From: Aminobacter anthyllidis
GTDB taxonomy: Bacteria; Pseudomonadota; Alphaproteobacteria; Rhizobiales; Rhizobiaceae
Reading direction: 5' to 3'
DNA: 64,000 nucleotides
Assembly (NCBI RefSeq): GCF_018555685.1
Contig: NZ_JAFLWW010000013.1
Span: forward strand, 124,001 to 188,000
The notes beneath the pieces are model-generated. The model searched no databases and was not told the origin of the DNA. It saw nothing but the letters and a program-made list of their open reading frames with translations. Within the stretch, counting starts at the first letter, position 1. Every line of letters starts with the position of its first letter. Below, piece by piece: positions 50,949 through 59,406 of this stretch. Made by a program: the position numbers and the translations under genes.

Positions 50949-52700
50949 TCAGTTGAAGCTCGGCGGCTTCGTCAGGTCGTTGGCAGGTACCGCCGGCGCG
51001 GTACCCGGTGCCGGCGCCGTGCCGGGAGCAGGTGCCGTACCGGGAGCCGGCGCACCGAGCGGCGGCAGGCCGATCCCGCCACCCAAACCGGGCATGTCGG
51101 GCATCTTGATCTCGATTGTGCTCGGATCGACCGTCTTGCCCTTGTAGTGCATGACCATTTGCGGAAACGCGATTGTCAGCCCGATCATGATGATCTGGAT
51201 GCACACGAAGGGAACCGCACCCCAGTAGATCTGCCCCGTCGTCACCGGCTCGATGTTCTTGCCCGTGATGCGGTCGAGATAGGGCACGCGGGCCGCGACC
51301 GAACGCAGGTAGAACAGCGCGAAGCCGAACGGCGGATGCATGAAGCTGGTCTGCATGTTGACGCCCAACAGCACGCCGAACCAGATCAGGTCGATGCCGA
51401 GCTTGTCGGCGGCCGGCGCCAGCAGCGGCACGATGATGAAGGCCAGCTCGAAGAAATCGAGGAAGAAGGCCAGCAGGAAGACCAGGATGTTGACGGCGAT
51501 CAGGAAGCCGACCTCGCCGCCGGGCAGCGACACCAGCAGGTGCTCGACCCACAGATGGCCGTTGACGCCGTAGAAGGTCAGCGAAAACACCCGGGCGCCG
51601 ATCAGGATGAACAGCACGAAGGACGACAGCCTCGTCGTCGAGGCCAGCGCCTGGCGAATGACGTCAAGCGAAAGCCGTCCCTTGATCGCGGCCATGATCA
51701 GGGCGCCCACCGCGCCCATCGCTCCGCCTTCGGTCGGCGTGGCGATGCCGAGGAAGATAGTGCCGAGCACGAGGAAGATCAGCGCGAGCGGCGGGATCAG
51801 CACGATGATGACCTGCTGCGCCAGTCGCGACATCATGTTGAACTTGAGGCCGCGGTCGAGGATAGCCGCGATGTAGATGACGACGACGCCGACGCTGGCG
51901 CCGAGGATATCGGCATTGGCGCCGTGAGTCGGCGACAGGTAGACATGCGCGGCATAGGCGATCACCGCTGCCAGCAGCAATGCCGCAAACAGCGAGGTCA
52001 CGCCGTGGCCGAGCGTGCGCGCCTCGAGCGGCAGGGCCGGCATCGATTTCGGCCGGAAGATCGACATCAGGAAGATGTAGCCCATGTACAGCCCGGTCAG
52101 CACCAGGCCGGGGATCAGCGCGCCCTTGTACATGTCGCCGACCGAACGGCCGAGCTGGTCGGCCAGCACGATCAGCACGAGCGAGGGCGGGATGATCTGG
52201 GCCAGTGTTCCCGACGCCGCGATGACGCCTGAAGCGAGCCGCCGGTCGTAGCCGTAGCGCAGCATGATCGGCAGCGAGATCAAGCCCATGGCGATGACCG
52301 AGGCGGCAACCACGCCGGTGGTCGCCGCGAGCAGCGCACCGACGAAGATCACCGCATAAGCGAGGCCGCCACGGATCGGACCGAACAGCTGGCCAATGGT
52401 GTCGAGCAGGTCTTCGGCCATGCCGGAGCGTTCGAGCACGATGCCCATGAAGGTGAAGAACGGGATCGCCAGCAGCGTCTCGTTCGACATCACCCCCCAG
52501 AAGCGCTCTGGCAGCGCGTAGAGCAACGGCCAGGACAGGTTGATCGAGTTGTTCGAATAGGGCGCAAGTTCGACGCCGATGAAGAAGAACAGCAAGCCGT
52601 TGGCGGCAAGCGAAAAGGCGACGGGATAGCCGAGCAGCATGAAGACGATGAGCGAGAAGAACATGATCGGCGCCATGTTCTGGGCGATGAACTCGATCAT
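50949..52700 (-). CDS. dctM: TRAP transporter large permease with Ala-Pro-Gly-Thr repeat tail
   Basis: DctM-type permease of 583 aa in the long subgroup. Core segments include NETLLAIPFFTFMGIVLERSGMAEDLLD, GVVAASVIAMGLISLPIMLRYGYD, SGTLAQIIPPSLVLIVLADQLG and the C-terminal MHPPFGFALFYLRS. An extra region of about 100 residues mid-protein carries additional helices, as in mannitol/chloroaromatic-type systems. After the last helix there is a hydrophilic tail with three APGTAP units encoded by an 18-bp DNA repeat (about 50993-51055). The ATG overlaps the dctQ stop by 4 bases. Confidence 0.92.
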   Translation of the reverse strand: MIEFIAQNMAPIMFFSLIVFMLLGYPVAFSLAANGLLFFFIGVELAPYSNNSINLSWPLLYALPERFWGVMSNETLLAIPFFTFMGIVLERSGMAEDLLDTIGQLFGPIRGGLAYAVIFVGALLAATTGVVAASVIAMGLISLPIMLRYGYDRRLASGVIAASGTLAQIIPPSLVLIVLADQLGRSVGDMYKGALIPGLVLTGLYMGYIFLMSIFRPKSMPALPLEARTLGHGVTSLFAALLLAAVIAYAAHVYLSPTHGANADILGASVGVVVIYIAAILDRGLKFNMMSRLAQQVIIVLIPPLALIFLVLGTIFLGIATPTEGGAMGAVGALIMAAIKGRLSLDVIRQALASTTRLSSFVLFILIGARVFSLTFYGVNGHLWVEHLLVSLPGGEVGFLIAVNILVFLLAFFLDFFELAFIIVPLLAPAADKLGIDLIWFGVLLGVNMQTSFMHPPFGFALFYLRSVAARVPYLDRITGKNIEPVTTGQIYWGAVPFVCIQIIMIGLTIAFPQMVMHYKGKTVDPSTIEIKMPDMPGLGGGIGLPPLGAPAPGTAPAPGTAPAPGTAPAVPANDLTKPPSFN

Positions 52701-53281
52701 GGGCGCACCTCGTCAGCCAGCGCCTTGCCTTCAAGCTCCGCTTGTTCGTGGGCTGAGATGAAAGGCGTGGGGTCTTCCATGTCGCCGCGCATGATGGCGA
52801 TCTTCTTGATGATCTCCGAGATGCCCTGGAAACCGAGCTGTACGAAACCACACAGCAGCAGCGCCTTGGCCGGCCACAGGATCAGGCCGCCGGAGCTCGA
52901 CGACATTTCGCCCGAGCGGAACGACAGGCTCACATAGGGGACGAAATAGAAGATCATCAGGATGACGAAGGGCATCAAAAATAGCAGGTGTCCGAGCAGG
53001 TCGATCCAGTGCTGCACCCGGCGCGAGAACATGCCGTAGACGATGTCGATGCGGATATGCTCGTTCTGCTTCAGCGTATAGGCGGCGGCCAGCATGAAGG
53101 CGGCGCCGAACAGGTACCACTGCAGCTCCAGCCAGGCATTGGACGACATGTTGAAGGTCTTGCGGATGACCGCGTTGCCGGCACTGACGAGAATGGCAAC
53201 CAGAATCGCCCAGGATACCGTCTTGCCGATTGCCTCGTTGATGCGGTCAATGAACCTGGATAGAGCGAGAAGCCCTGCCAT
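52697..53281 (-). CDS. dctQ: TRAP transporter small permease
   Basis: DctQ subunit of 194 aa with four membrane helices: TVSWAILVAILVSAGNAVIRK, WLELQWYLFGAAFMLAAAYTL, LLGHLLFLMPFVILMIFYFVPY and LILWPAKALLLCGFVQLGFQ. The conserved NEHIRIDI segment follows helix 2. GAGGAA precedes ATG 53281. Overlaps dctM by 4 bases; with the dctP product it should form a sodium-driven organic-acid importer. Confidence 0.93.
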   Translation of the reverse strand: MAGLLALSRFIDRINEAIGKTVSWAILVAILVSAGNAVIRKTFNMSSNAWLELQWYLFGAAFMLAAAYTLKQNEHIRIDIVYGMFSRRVQHWIDLLGHLLFLMPFVILMIFYFVPYVSLSFRSGEMSSSSGGLILWPAKALLLCGFVQLGFQGISEIIKKIAIMRGDMEDPTPFISAHEQAELEGKALADEVRP

Positions 53282-53489
53282 GCATTCCTCCCTGATTTGA
53301 TGGGGCAGCCGATGTTCCCCGACGTTCTTTTTTCCGGCACTCCCCTTATGTCCATGGGTATGCCGGTCATGGGTGTCGCGTCAACACGACAGCCTTAGGG
53401 CGTCAATTGCTGCGAAGGTCGCAATTCTGGGAAAAAGCTGCTGTGACGCTGCGGCATACAACCAAAGTCGCACACGCAAAGCGCCGGTT

Positions 53490-54395
53490 TCAGGCCGCGC
53501 TGGGGGCGTCCTTGCGGTCGCCGGCCAAGACCAGCATCGCCGCGAGCAAGCCATACATCCAGGCGTCGCGCCATTCGATCGGGAAGTAGCCTGCCCAAAG
53601 CGACTCGGCGATGCCGAAGGCGGTGGCGCCGAGCGCTGCCTTTCCAGGGGCGTAGTAGCCGCCGACCGCGGTGATGAACAATATCTTCAGGCCATAGACG
53701 AGGCCGGCGCCGAAGCCGAGATTGCCGTAATAAAGGGCCGCCAGTACACCGGCCAGGCCGGCGCACAGGCCGCCGAACAGCAACGCCCGATGAAATACGC
53801 GTGTCGTGTGGATGCCACAGAGTTTTGCGGCGAACGCGTCATCGGCGACTGCCCTCCAGTGCCGGCCGAAATTCGACCGCGCCACCAAGACGGCGCCGCA
53901 AGTGACGACGATTGCCGCCACCGTTGTGTTGATCAGCTGGATCACCGTCAGAGTCGCGATGAAGTTGCCATCAGAGGCAAAGACCAACGGTGTCGCCAGC
54001 ATCGGCGGCAGCCAGTAATCATGCGTGTCGGCGGCGATGCGGCTCAGCTCCATCAGTGCCAGCATCACGCCGAGCGTGGCGGCGACGATAGCATTGGGCG
54101 AACGGCTGGCCAGCGGCGCAAAGACTGTTTGCGACAAGATTCGGCTGAGCAGAGCGGCGTAGGCAAGTGCCACGACGCCGCCGAAAGCGATCGTCGCCGG
54201 CAGCGTCAGCCATAATGCCTGGTAGCCGTAGACGGCCGCCAGGATCATGGTCTGGCCGCAGAAGGCGAAGATGCCGCCATAGGCGAGGTTGGTGCGCTGG
54301 AGCAGGCCGTTGCCAAGCGCATAGCCAAAGGCCAGCAGGCCATAGATCGCCGCCGAATGCACGCCGTTGAGGAGCTGTTGCAGGAAGTAGAGCAT
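53490..54395 (-). CDS. Orphan LivH-type branched-chain amino acid ABC permease
   Basis: Permease of 301 aa of the LivH family: QQLLNGVHSAAIYGLLAFGYALGNGLLQRTNLAYGGIFAFCGQ at the N-terminus, several helices, then the cytoplasmic loop NFGRHWRAVADDAFAAKLCGIHTTRVF that docks the ATPase. No LivM, LivG, LivF or binding protein adjoins it; the nearest LivK-like gene is at 62.7 kb on the other strand. The pairing, if any, must be with components encoded elsewhere. Divergent from a CGNR regulator. Confidence 0.85.
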   Translation of the reverse strand: MLYFLQQLLNGVHSAAIYGLLAFGYALGNGLLQRTNLAYGGIFAFCGQTMILAAVYGYQALWLTLPATIAFGGVVALAYAALLSRILSQTVFAPLASRSPNAIVAATLGVMLALMELSRIAADTHDYWLPPMLATPLVFASDGNFIATLTVIQLINTTVAAIVVTCGAVLVARSNFGRHWRAVADDAFAAKLCGIHTTRVFHRALLFGGLCAGLAGVLAALYYGNLGFGAGLVYGLKILFITAVGGYYAPGKAALGATAFGIAESLWAGYFPIEWRDAWMYGLLAAMLVLAGDRKDAPSAA

Positions 54396-54449
54396 GCGTT
54401 GTCCGGCGGCGCGGACACCTTCCCGCGCTTGGACAAAACTGCGCTTCGG

Positions 54450-54485
54450 AATCTAACTTGTCAAATTGTGTTTACAGGTTAGATT
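54450..54485. promoter_or_regulatory. Inverted repeat AATCTAAC/GTTAGATT upstream of the CGNR gene
   Basis: Perfect 8-bp arms (54450-54457 and 54478-54485) with a 20-base AT-rich spacer, ending 7 bases before the ATG of the CGNR regulator and between it and the divergent LivH-like gene. Candidate operator for the CGNR protein; function inferred. Confidence 0.5.
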
Positions 54486-54491
54486 TGAAGG

Positions 54492-55091
54492 ATGGCCGTT
54501 TCCTGGACCCAACATCGTTTTTCCGGTGGCGTGCTTGCGCTCGACACGACCAACACCGTCGTGTTGCGGGGCGATATGGCGCGCAGTTTCGACCGCTTCG
54601 ATGATCCTGAGGAGATCGCCCGCTTCGCCATGGCTGCGAGCGGCTTTCGCGCCGACGAGCTCAAGGGCAGGGCGCTTGTTGCACCCGACCCGCAGGCCAT
54701 CGCTGGCAAGGTGATAGTGATCCGCGAAGCCACCGATCGGCTGTTCAGGCGAACGGTGACAGCCGGCGCGCTTGCGACAGCCGACATGCCGGAATTCCTC
54801 AACGCCTGTGCCGATGGGCTCGCTGGCTCGCGCGAAAGCCTGAGTGCCGCTGCGCCATTCGGCTCGACGCTGGAACCGCTGGCGTTCGAGGCGGCACTCG
54901 CCGTGTCGGCGCTGTCGCTGTTGTCCGCCGGCACCATGTTCCGGCTCCGGATCTGCCCGAACTGCAACTGGCTGTTCGTCGACCGCAGCCGCAACGGCAG
55001 CCGGCTGTGGTGCGACATGGCCGTCTGCGGCAACCGCCAGAAGGCGAGGCGCCACTACGGCAGGCGCAAGGAGGAGGTGGCGAATGCCTGA
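54492..55091 (+). CDS. ABATE/CGNR zinc-finger regulator
   Basis: Protein of 199 aa: N-terminal ABATE (putative stress-induced regulator) domain, GGVLALDTTNTVVLRG onward. The C-terminal CGNR zinc finger has CPNCNWLFVD and WCDMAVCGNRQKARRHY, four Cys ligands followed by a basic helix for DNA binding. Probably regulates itself and the divergent LivH-like gene; ligand unknown. AAGGATGG at the start gives a very short ribosome-binding distance. The lipoprotein gene overlaps its 3' end by 8 bases. Confidence 0.9.
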   Translation: MAVSWTQHRFSGGVLALDTTNTVVLRGDMARSFDRFDDPEEIARFAMAASGFRADELKGRALVAPDPQAIAGKVIVIREATDRLFRRTVTAGALATADMPEFLNACADGLAGSRESLSAAAPFGSTLEPLAFEAALAVSALSLLSAGTMFRLRICPNCNWLFVDRSRNGSRLWCDMAVCGNRQKARRHYGRRKEEVANA

Positions 55092-55617
55092 GCGGAGATT
55101 TTTGCGCGCGGCTTTTGCCCTTGCGGCGCTCGCTTCGCTGGCGTTGGCCGGCTGCCGCGAAAGCGGTGGCGAGGGCGAGTATTTCGAGCTGTCCGGCCGG
55201 CTGTTCGTCTTCAACTACCGGGTCGCGACCGTGCAGTACCTGGTGACGCTGCGGCCGCTGAAGCCGGTCGGCGAGGGCGAGGTCGCGGTCGCGAGTTTCG
55301 AAAACCCCGCCGGCGGCGAGGCGCTTGTCGTGCGCCAGAAGATATGGCCGCTCAACGACAAGGTGACGATCAACAGCCCGCCGCTTGAATGCGTGGTCAA
55401 GGATAGGCCTTACAAGGTGTCGATCCGCATCGAGGATGCGAAGGGCCGGCTGATGCAGGCGCTGGAGACGACGATGGTCTCGTCGCAGGACCAGTCGGTG
55501 CTGCCCGACAAGCCGCTTGTCGTCGGCCCGCTCTACGAGCCCAATCCAGAGCTGAAGGGCCATCCCGACGGGCATCTGCCCGGCGGCCGCGGCGTGACCT
55601 GTCCGCCTGCTGCCTGA
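55084..55617 (+). CDS. Putative lipoprotein
   Basis: Protein of 177 aa with a lipoprotein signal: RRFLRAAFALAALASLALAGC, Cys at about residue 23 as lipidation site. The mature domain is beta-rich (FELSGRLFVFNYRVATVQYLVTLRPLKP, VTINSPPLECVV, YKVSIRIED); no known family recognised. The ATG at 55084 overlaps the CGNR gene by 8 bases, implying co-expression. It may be a cell-envelope target or partner of the CGNR regulator. Confidence 0.78.
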   Translation: MPERRFLRAAFALAALASLALAGCRESGGEGEYFELSGRLFVFNYRVATVQYLVTLRPLKPVGEGEVAVASFENPAGGEALVVRQKIWPLNDKVTINSPPLECVVKDRPYKVSIRIEDAKGRLMQALETTMVSSQDQSVLPDKPLVVGPLYEPNPELKGHPDGHLPGGRGVTCPPAA

Positions 55618-55823
55618 GCTTTCCGGCCAACGAAACTTTCGTGCGCTTGGACGGTCCCCGCTTTCGGATTCGTGCGTGGCCAGCGGCCATATGCAGCTTC
55701 GATTGTTCTTTTCCCCAAGCAAAGAAATTCGTTTGACGCGACAGCCGCGCCCGGAAAAGCTATCGCTAGGCTACCCAAGGTCAGCCGCCCGAATCGAGGG
55801 TGGTTGGGGCACAGGAAATGCTG

Positions 55824-58800
55824 ATGACGCTTCACGACGTCGCTCTCGATGACAAGTTCGACCTAGGCAAGGAGCGGATCTTCCTCTCCGGGGCCCAGGC
55901 CGTCATCCGGATGCTGCTGATGCAGCGCGAGCGTGACCGGCTCGCAGGCCTCGATACCGCAGGCTTTGTCTCCGGCTATCGCGGATCGCCGCTCGGCGGG
56001 CTCGACCTGCAGCTTTGGAAGGCCAAGACGCAGCTGGCGCAGTCCAGCATCGTCTTCCAGCCCGGCCTCAACGAGGAACTGGCAGCCACCGCTTGCTGGG
56101 GCTCGCAACAGGCCGAGCTGATGGGCGAGGGCAAGCATGACGGCGTGTTTTCGGTCTGGTACGGCAAAGGGCCCGGCGTCGACCGCTCCGGCGATGTCTT
56201 CCGCCACGCCAACCTTGCCGGTTCGTCCAAGAAGGGCGGCGTGCTGGCGCTGATGGGCGACGACCATACCGCCGAATCCTCGACCAACGCGCATGCCACC
56301 GAGTTCCTGTTCGTCGACACGATGATCCCGATCCTCAATCCGGGCGGGGTGCAGGAGCTGATCGACTACGGCCTCTACGGTTTTGCCCTGTCGCGCTTTG
56401 CCGGCACCTGGGCGGCGATCAAATGCGTCAAGGACAACATCGAATCCACCGCATCCGTCGATGCCTCGCTCGGCCGGCTCAATATCGTCATTCCCGAATT
56501 CGACATGCCACCCGGCGGGCTCAACATCCGCCACGAGCTCGACCAACTCGGCCAGGAAGCGCGGCTGCATGAATACAAGCGCGCCGCTGCTTCCGCCTTC
56601 ATCCGCGCCAACAACATCAACCGCATCGTCTATTCCGGCGGCCGCAAGCCCAAGATCGGCATCATCACCGTCGGCAAGAGCTTCCTCGACGTGCGCCAGG
56701 CGCTCGACGATCTCGGCATCGACGAGAGCCGAGCCAACCAGCTCGGCATCCGCCTGTTCAAGGTCGGCTGCCCATGGCCGCTCGACATCGAGCACATCCG
56801 CGAATTCGCCCGCGATCTGGAAATGATCGTCGTCGTCGAGGAGAAGCGCTCGCTGCTCGAAGTCCAGGTGCGCGAGGAGCTCTACGGCACCTCGATGCAG
56901 CCGAAGGTCGTCGGCAAGAAGGACGAGCGCGGCGATTGGCTGTTTCCGGCCAAGGGCGCGCTCGACCCCAACGATATCGCCATCGCCATTGGCGAGCGCG
57001 TGCTCAAGGTCATCGGCCCGTCGGAGGAGATCGCCGCCCGTGTCAGCCGCTTGCGCCAGTACCAGGCGATGCTGGCCGATACAACGGATGTGGCGTCACG
57101 CACGCCGTTCTTCTGCTCCGGCTGCCCACACAATTCCTCGACCAATGTGCCGGAGGGCTCGATCGCCGGTGCCGGCATCGGCTGCCACTTCATGTCGTTG
57201 TGGATGGACCGCAGCACCGTCGGCTTCACCGCCATGGGCGGCGAGGGCGCGCAATGGGTCGGCCAGGCGCCGTTCACCAAGCGCGAGCACATCTTCCAGA
57301 ATCTCGGCGACGGCACCTACAACCACTCGGGCACGCTGGCGCTCCGCTTCGCGCTCGCCTCCGATGCCAACATCACCTACAAGATCCTCTACAACGATGC
57401 CGTCGCGATGACCGGCGGCCAGCCGCATGAAGGCAGCCTGACCGTCGACATGATCGCGCGCCAGGTCCGGGCGGAAGGCGTCGAGCGCATCGCCGTCGTC
57501 ACCGACGAGCCGGACAAGTATGGCGGTCGTACGCAGTTTCCCGTCGGCACGACGTTCCATCACCGCGACGATCTCGACCTCGTCCAGCGCGAGCTGCGCG
57601 ACATCAAGGGTGTCACCGTCCTGCTCTACGACCAGACCTGCGCCGCCGAAAAACGCCGTCGGCGCAAGCGCGGTACCTTCCCCGATCCCGACAAGCGCGT
57701 CTTCATCAACGAACTCGTCTGCGAGGGCTGCGGCGACTGCGGCGTCAAGTCGAACTGCGTCTCGATCCAGCCTGTCGAAACCGAGTTCGGCCGCAAGCGC
57801 AAGATCGACCAGTCGAGCTGCAACAAGGACTTCTCCTGCGTCAACGGCTTCTGCCCGTCTTTCGTTACGGTGCATGGCGCCAGGATCCGCAAGGCCGAAG
57901 GCATAGCCGGCACCTCCGACGCGTTGTCAGGCGTGCCCGAGCCAAGGCAGTTCCCACTCGACCGCGACGGCTGGGCAGCGATCATCGATGGCGTCGGCGG
58001 CACCGGTGTCGTCACCGTCGGTGCGGTGCTCGGCATGGCAGCCCATCTCGAGGGCAAGGGCTGCGGCATGATCGACATGGCCGGCCTCGCCCAGAAGGGC
58101 GGCTCGGTGTTCACCCATGTCCGTATCGCGCGTGCGCCCGACGACATCAACGCCATCCGCGTTTCGGCAGGCAAGGCCGACCTGATCCTCGGCTGCGACC
58201 TCGTCGTGTCGGGCGCCAAGAAGGTGCTGGCGGCGGTGCGCGAAAACCACACCATCTTCGTGGCCAACACCGCCGAGATCATGCCCGGCGAGTTCACCCG
58301 GTCGGCCGATTTCTCGCTGCCGACTGAACGGCTGAAGAAGACCATCCGCGAAGCGGCCGGCGAAGCGAACGCGCATTTCTTCGACGCCACCCGTACTGCG
58401 TCGGCCCTGTTCGGCAATTCGCTCGGCGCAAACATGTTCATGCTCGGCTTTGCCTTCCAGCATGACGGCCTGCCGCTGTCGGCCGAGGCGGTCGAAAAGG
58501 CGATCGCGCTCAACGGCGAGGCCGTGGCGATGAATGTCGCGGCCTTCCGCTGGGGCCGCCGGGCTGCGCATGAGCCGGAATTCGTCCGTGTGATGATTGG
58601 CCGTTCTGGCCATGGCGACACGCCTGCCGTGCCGCAGACGCTCGACGAGATGATCGCCCGCCGTGCCGAGTTCCTGACAGCCTATCAGAACGCCGCCTAT
58701 GCCGAGCGTTACATAGGTCGCATCGCATCGATCCGGGCTGCTGAGCAAAAGGCGAAGCCGGGCTCGACTGTTGTCACCGAAGCTGCGGCGCGCTCCCTGT

Positions 58801-59300
58801 TCAAGCTGATGGCGATCAAGGACGAATACGAGGTCGCACGGCTCTACACCGACGGCTCGTTCCAGCGCGAGCTGGCCAAGCAGTTCCAGGGCTACGACCG
58901 GCTTGAGTTCCATCTCGCGCCGCCGATCCTCGGCCGCAAGGGTAGGGATGGTACGCCGCGCAAATCGAGCTTCGGCCCCTGGATGATGCAGGGCTTCAAG
59001 CTGCTTTCGGCGATGAAGGGCTTGCGTGGCGGCGCTCTCGACGTCTTCGGCTACACCGCCGAGCGGCGAATGGAGCGCGCATTGCTCGGCCGCTACGAGG
59101 ACGACCTCGAGCTGATCCGCGGTTCACTGTCGAGTGACAATCTTGACGCTGCGGCAGCTCTTGCATCAGTGCCGCAATTGATCCGCGGCTATGGCCACGT
59201 GAAGCACGCGAGCGTCGACAAGGCATCGGGGGAACGGGAACGGCTGGTCAGGCGGTTCAGCGCTGCGCCGTCGAGCCACGCCCTTCAGGCTGCCGAATAG
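55824..59300 (+). CDS. Indolepyruvate ferredoxin oxidoreductase family protein (IorA-IorB fusion-like)
   Basis: Very large 1158-aa 2-oxoacid:acceptor oxidoreductase. Pyrimidine-domain sequence (GFVSGYRGSPLGGLD) opens it. The TPP-binding part has CPHNSSTNVPEGS, GIGCHFMSLWMDR and NLGDGTYNHSGTLALR, and an Fe-S region has CEGCGDCGVKSNC and CNKDFSCVNGFC. The gamma/IorB-like domain starts near residue 725 (DGVGGTGVVTVGAVLGMAAHLEGKG). It oxidatively decarboxylates aryl- or branched-chain 2-oxoacids to acyl-CoA. ATG 55824 is chosen with AGGAA at 55813-55817. It stands alone. The exact substrate is not evident. Confidence 0.92.
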   Translation: MTLHDVALDDKFDLGKERIFLSGAQAVIRMLLMQRERDRLAGLDTAGFVSGYRGSPLGGLDLQLWKAKTQLAQSSIVFQPGLNEELAATACWGSQQAELMGEGKHDGVFSVWYGKGPGVDRSGDVFRHANLAGSSKKGGVLALMGDDHTAESSTNAHATEFLFVDTMIPILNPGGVQELIDYGLYGFALSRFAGTWAAIKCVKDNIESTASVDASLGRLNIVIPEFDMPPGGLNIRHELDQLGQEARLHEYKRAAASAFIRANNINRIVYSGGRKPKIGIITVGKSFLDVRQALDDLGIDESRANQLGIRLFKVGCPWPLDIEHIREFARDLEMIVVVEEKRSLLEVQVREELYGTSMQPKVVGKKDERGDWLFPAKGALDPNDIAIAIGERVLKVIGPSEEIAARVSRLRQYQAMLADTTDVASRTPFFCSGCPHNSSTNVPEGSIAGAGIGCHFMSLWMDRSTVGFTAMGGEGAQWVGQAPFTKREHIFQNLGDGTYNHSGTLALRFALASDANITYKILYNDAVAMTGGQPHEGSLTVDMIARQVRAEGVERIAVVTDEPDKYGGRTQFPVGTTFHHRDDLDLVQRELRDIKGVTVLLYDQTCAAEKRRRRKRGTFPDPDKRVFINELVCEGCGDCGVKSNCVSIQPVETEFGRKRKIDQSSCNKDFSCVNGFCPSFVTVHGARIRKAEGIAGTSDALSGVPEPRQFPLDRDGWAAIIDGVGGTGVVTVGAVLGMAAHLEGKGCGMIDMAGLAQKGGSVFTHVRIARAPDDINAIRVSAGKADLILGCDLVVSGAKKVLAAVRENHTIFVANTAEIMPGEFTRSADFSLPTERLKKTIREAAGEANAHFFDATRTASALFGNSLGANMFMLGFAFQHDGLPLSAEAVEKAIALNGEAVAMNVAAFRWGRRAAHEPEFVRVMIGRSGHGDTPAVPQTLDEMIARRAEFLTAYQNAAYAERYIGRIASIRAAEQKAKPGSTVVTEAAARSLFKLMAIKDEYEVARLYTDGSFQRELAKQFQGYDRLEFHLAPPILGRKGRDGTPRKSSFGPWMMQGFKLLSAMKGLRGGALDVFGYTAERRMERALLGRYEDDLELIRGSLSSDNLDAAAALASVPQLIRGYGHVKHASVDKASGERERLVRRFSAAPSSHALQAAE

Positions 59301-59406
59301 GCGATACGACTTGTTTACCTGAACCTAAATTAGAGGTTGTGTCGCGTAATTGAGTAGCGTTCCAGGCACATGAAGGCTCGCTTTCTAAGCCTTTCTTAAG
59401 GCGTGT

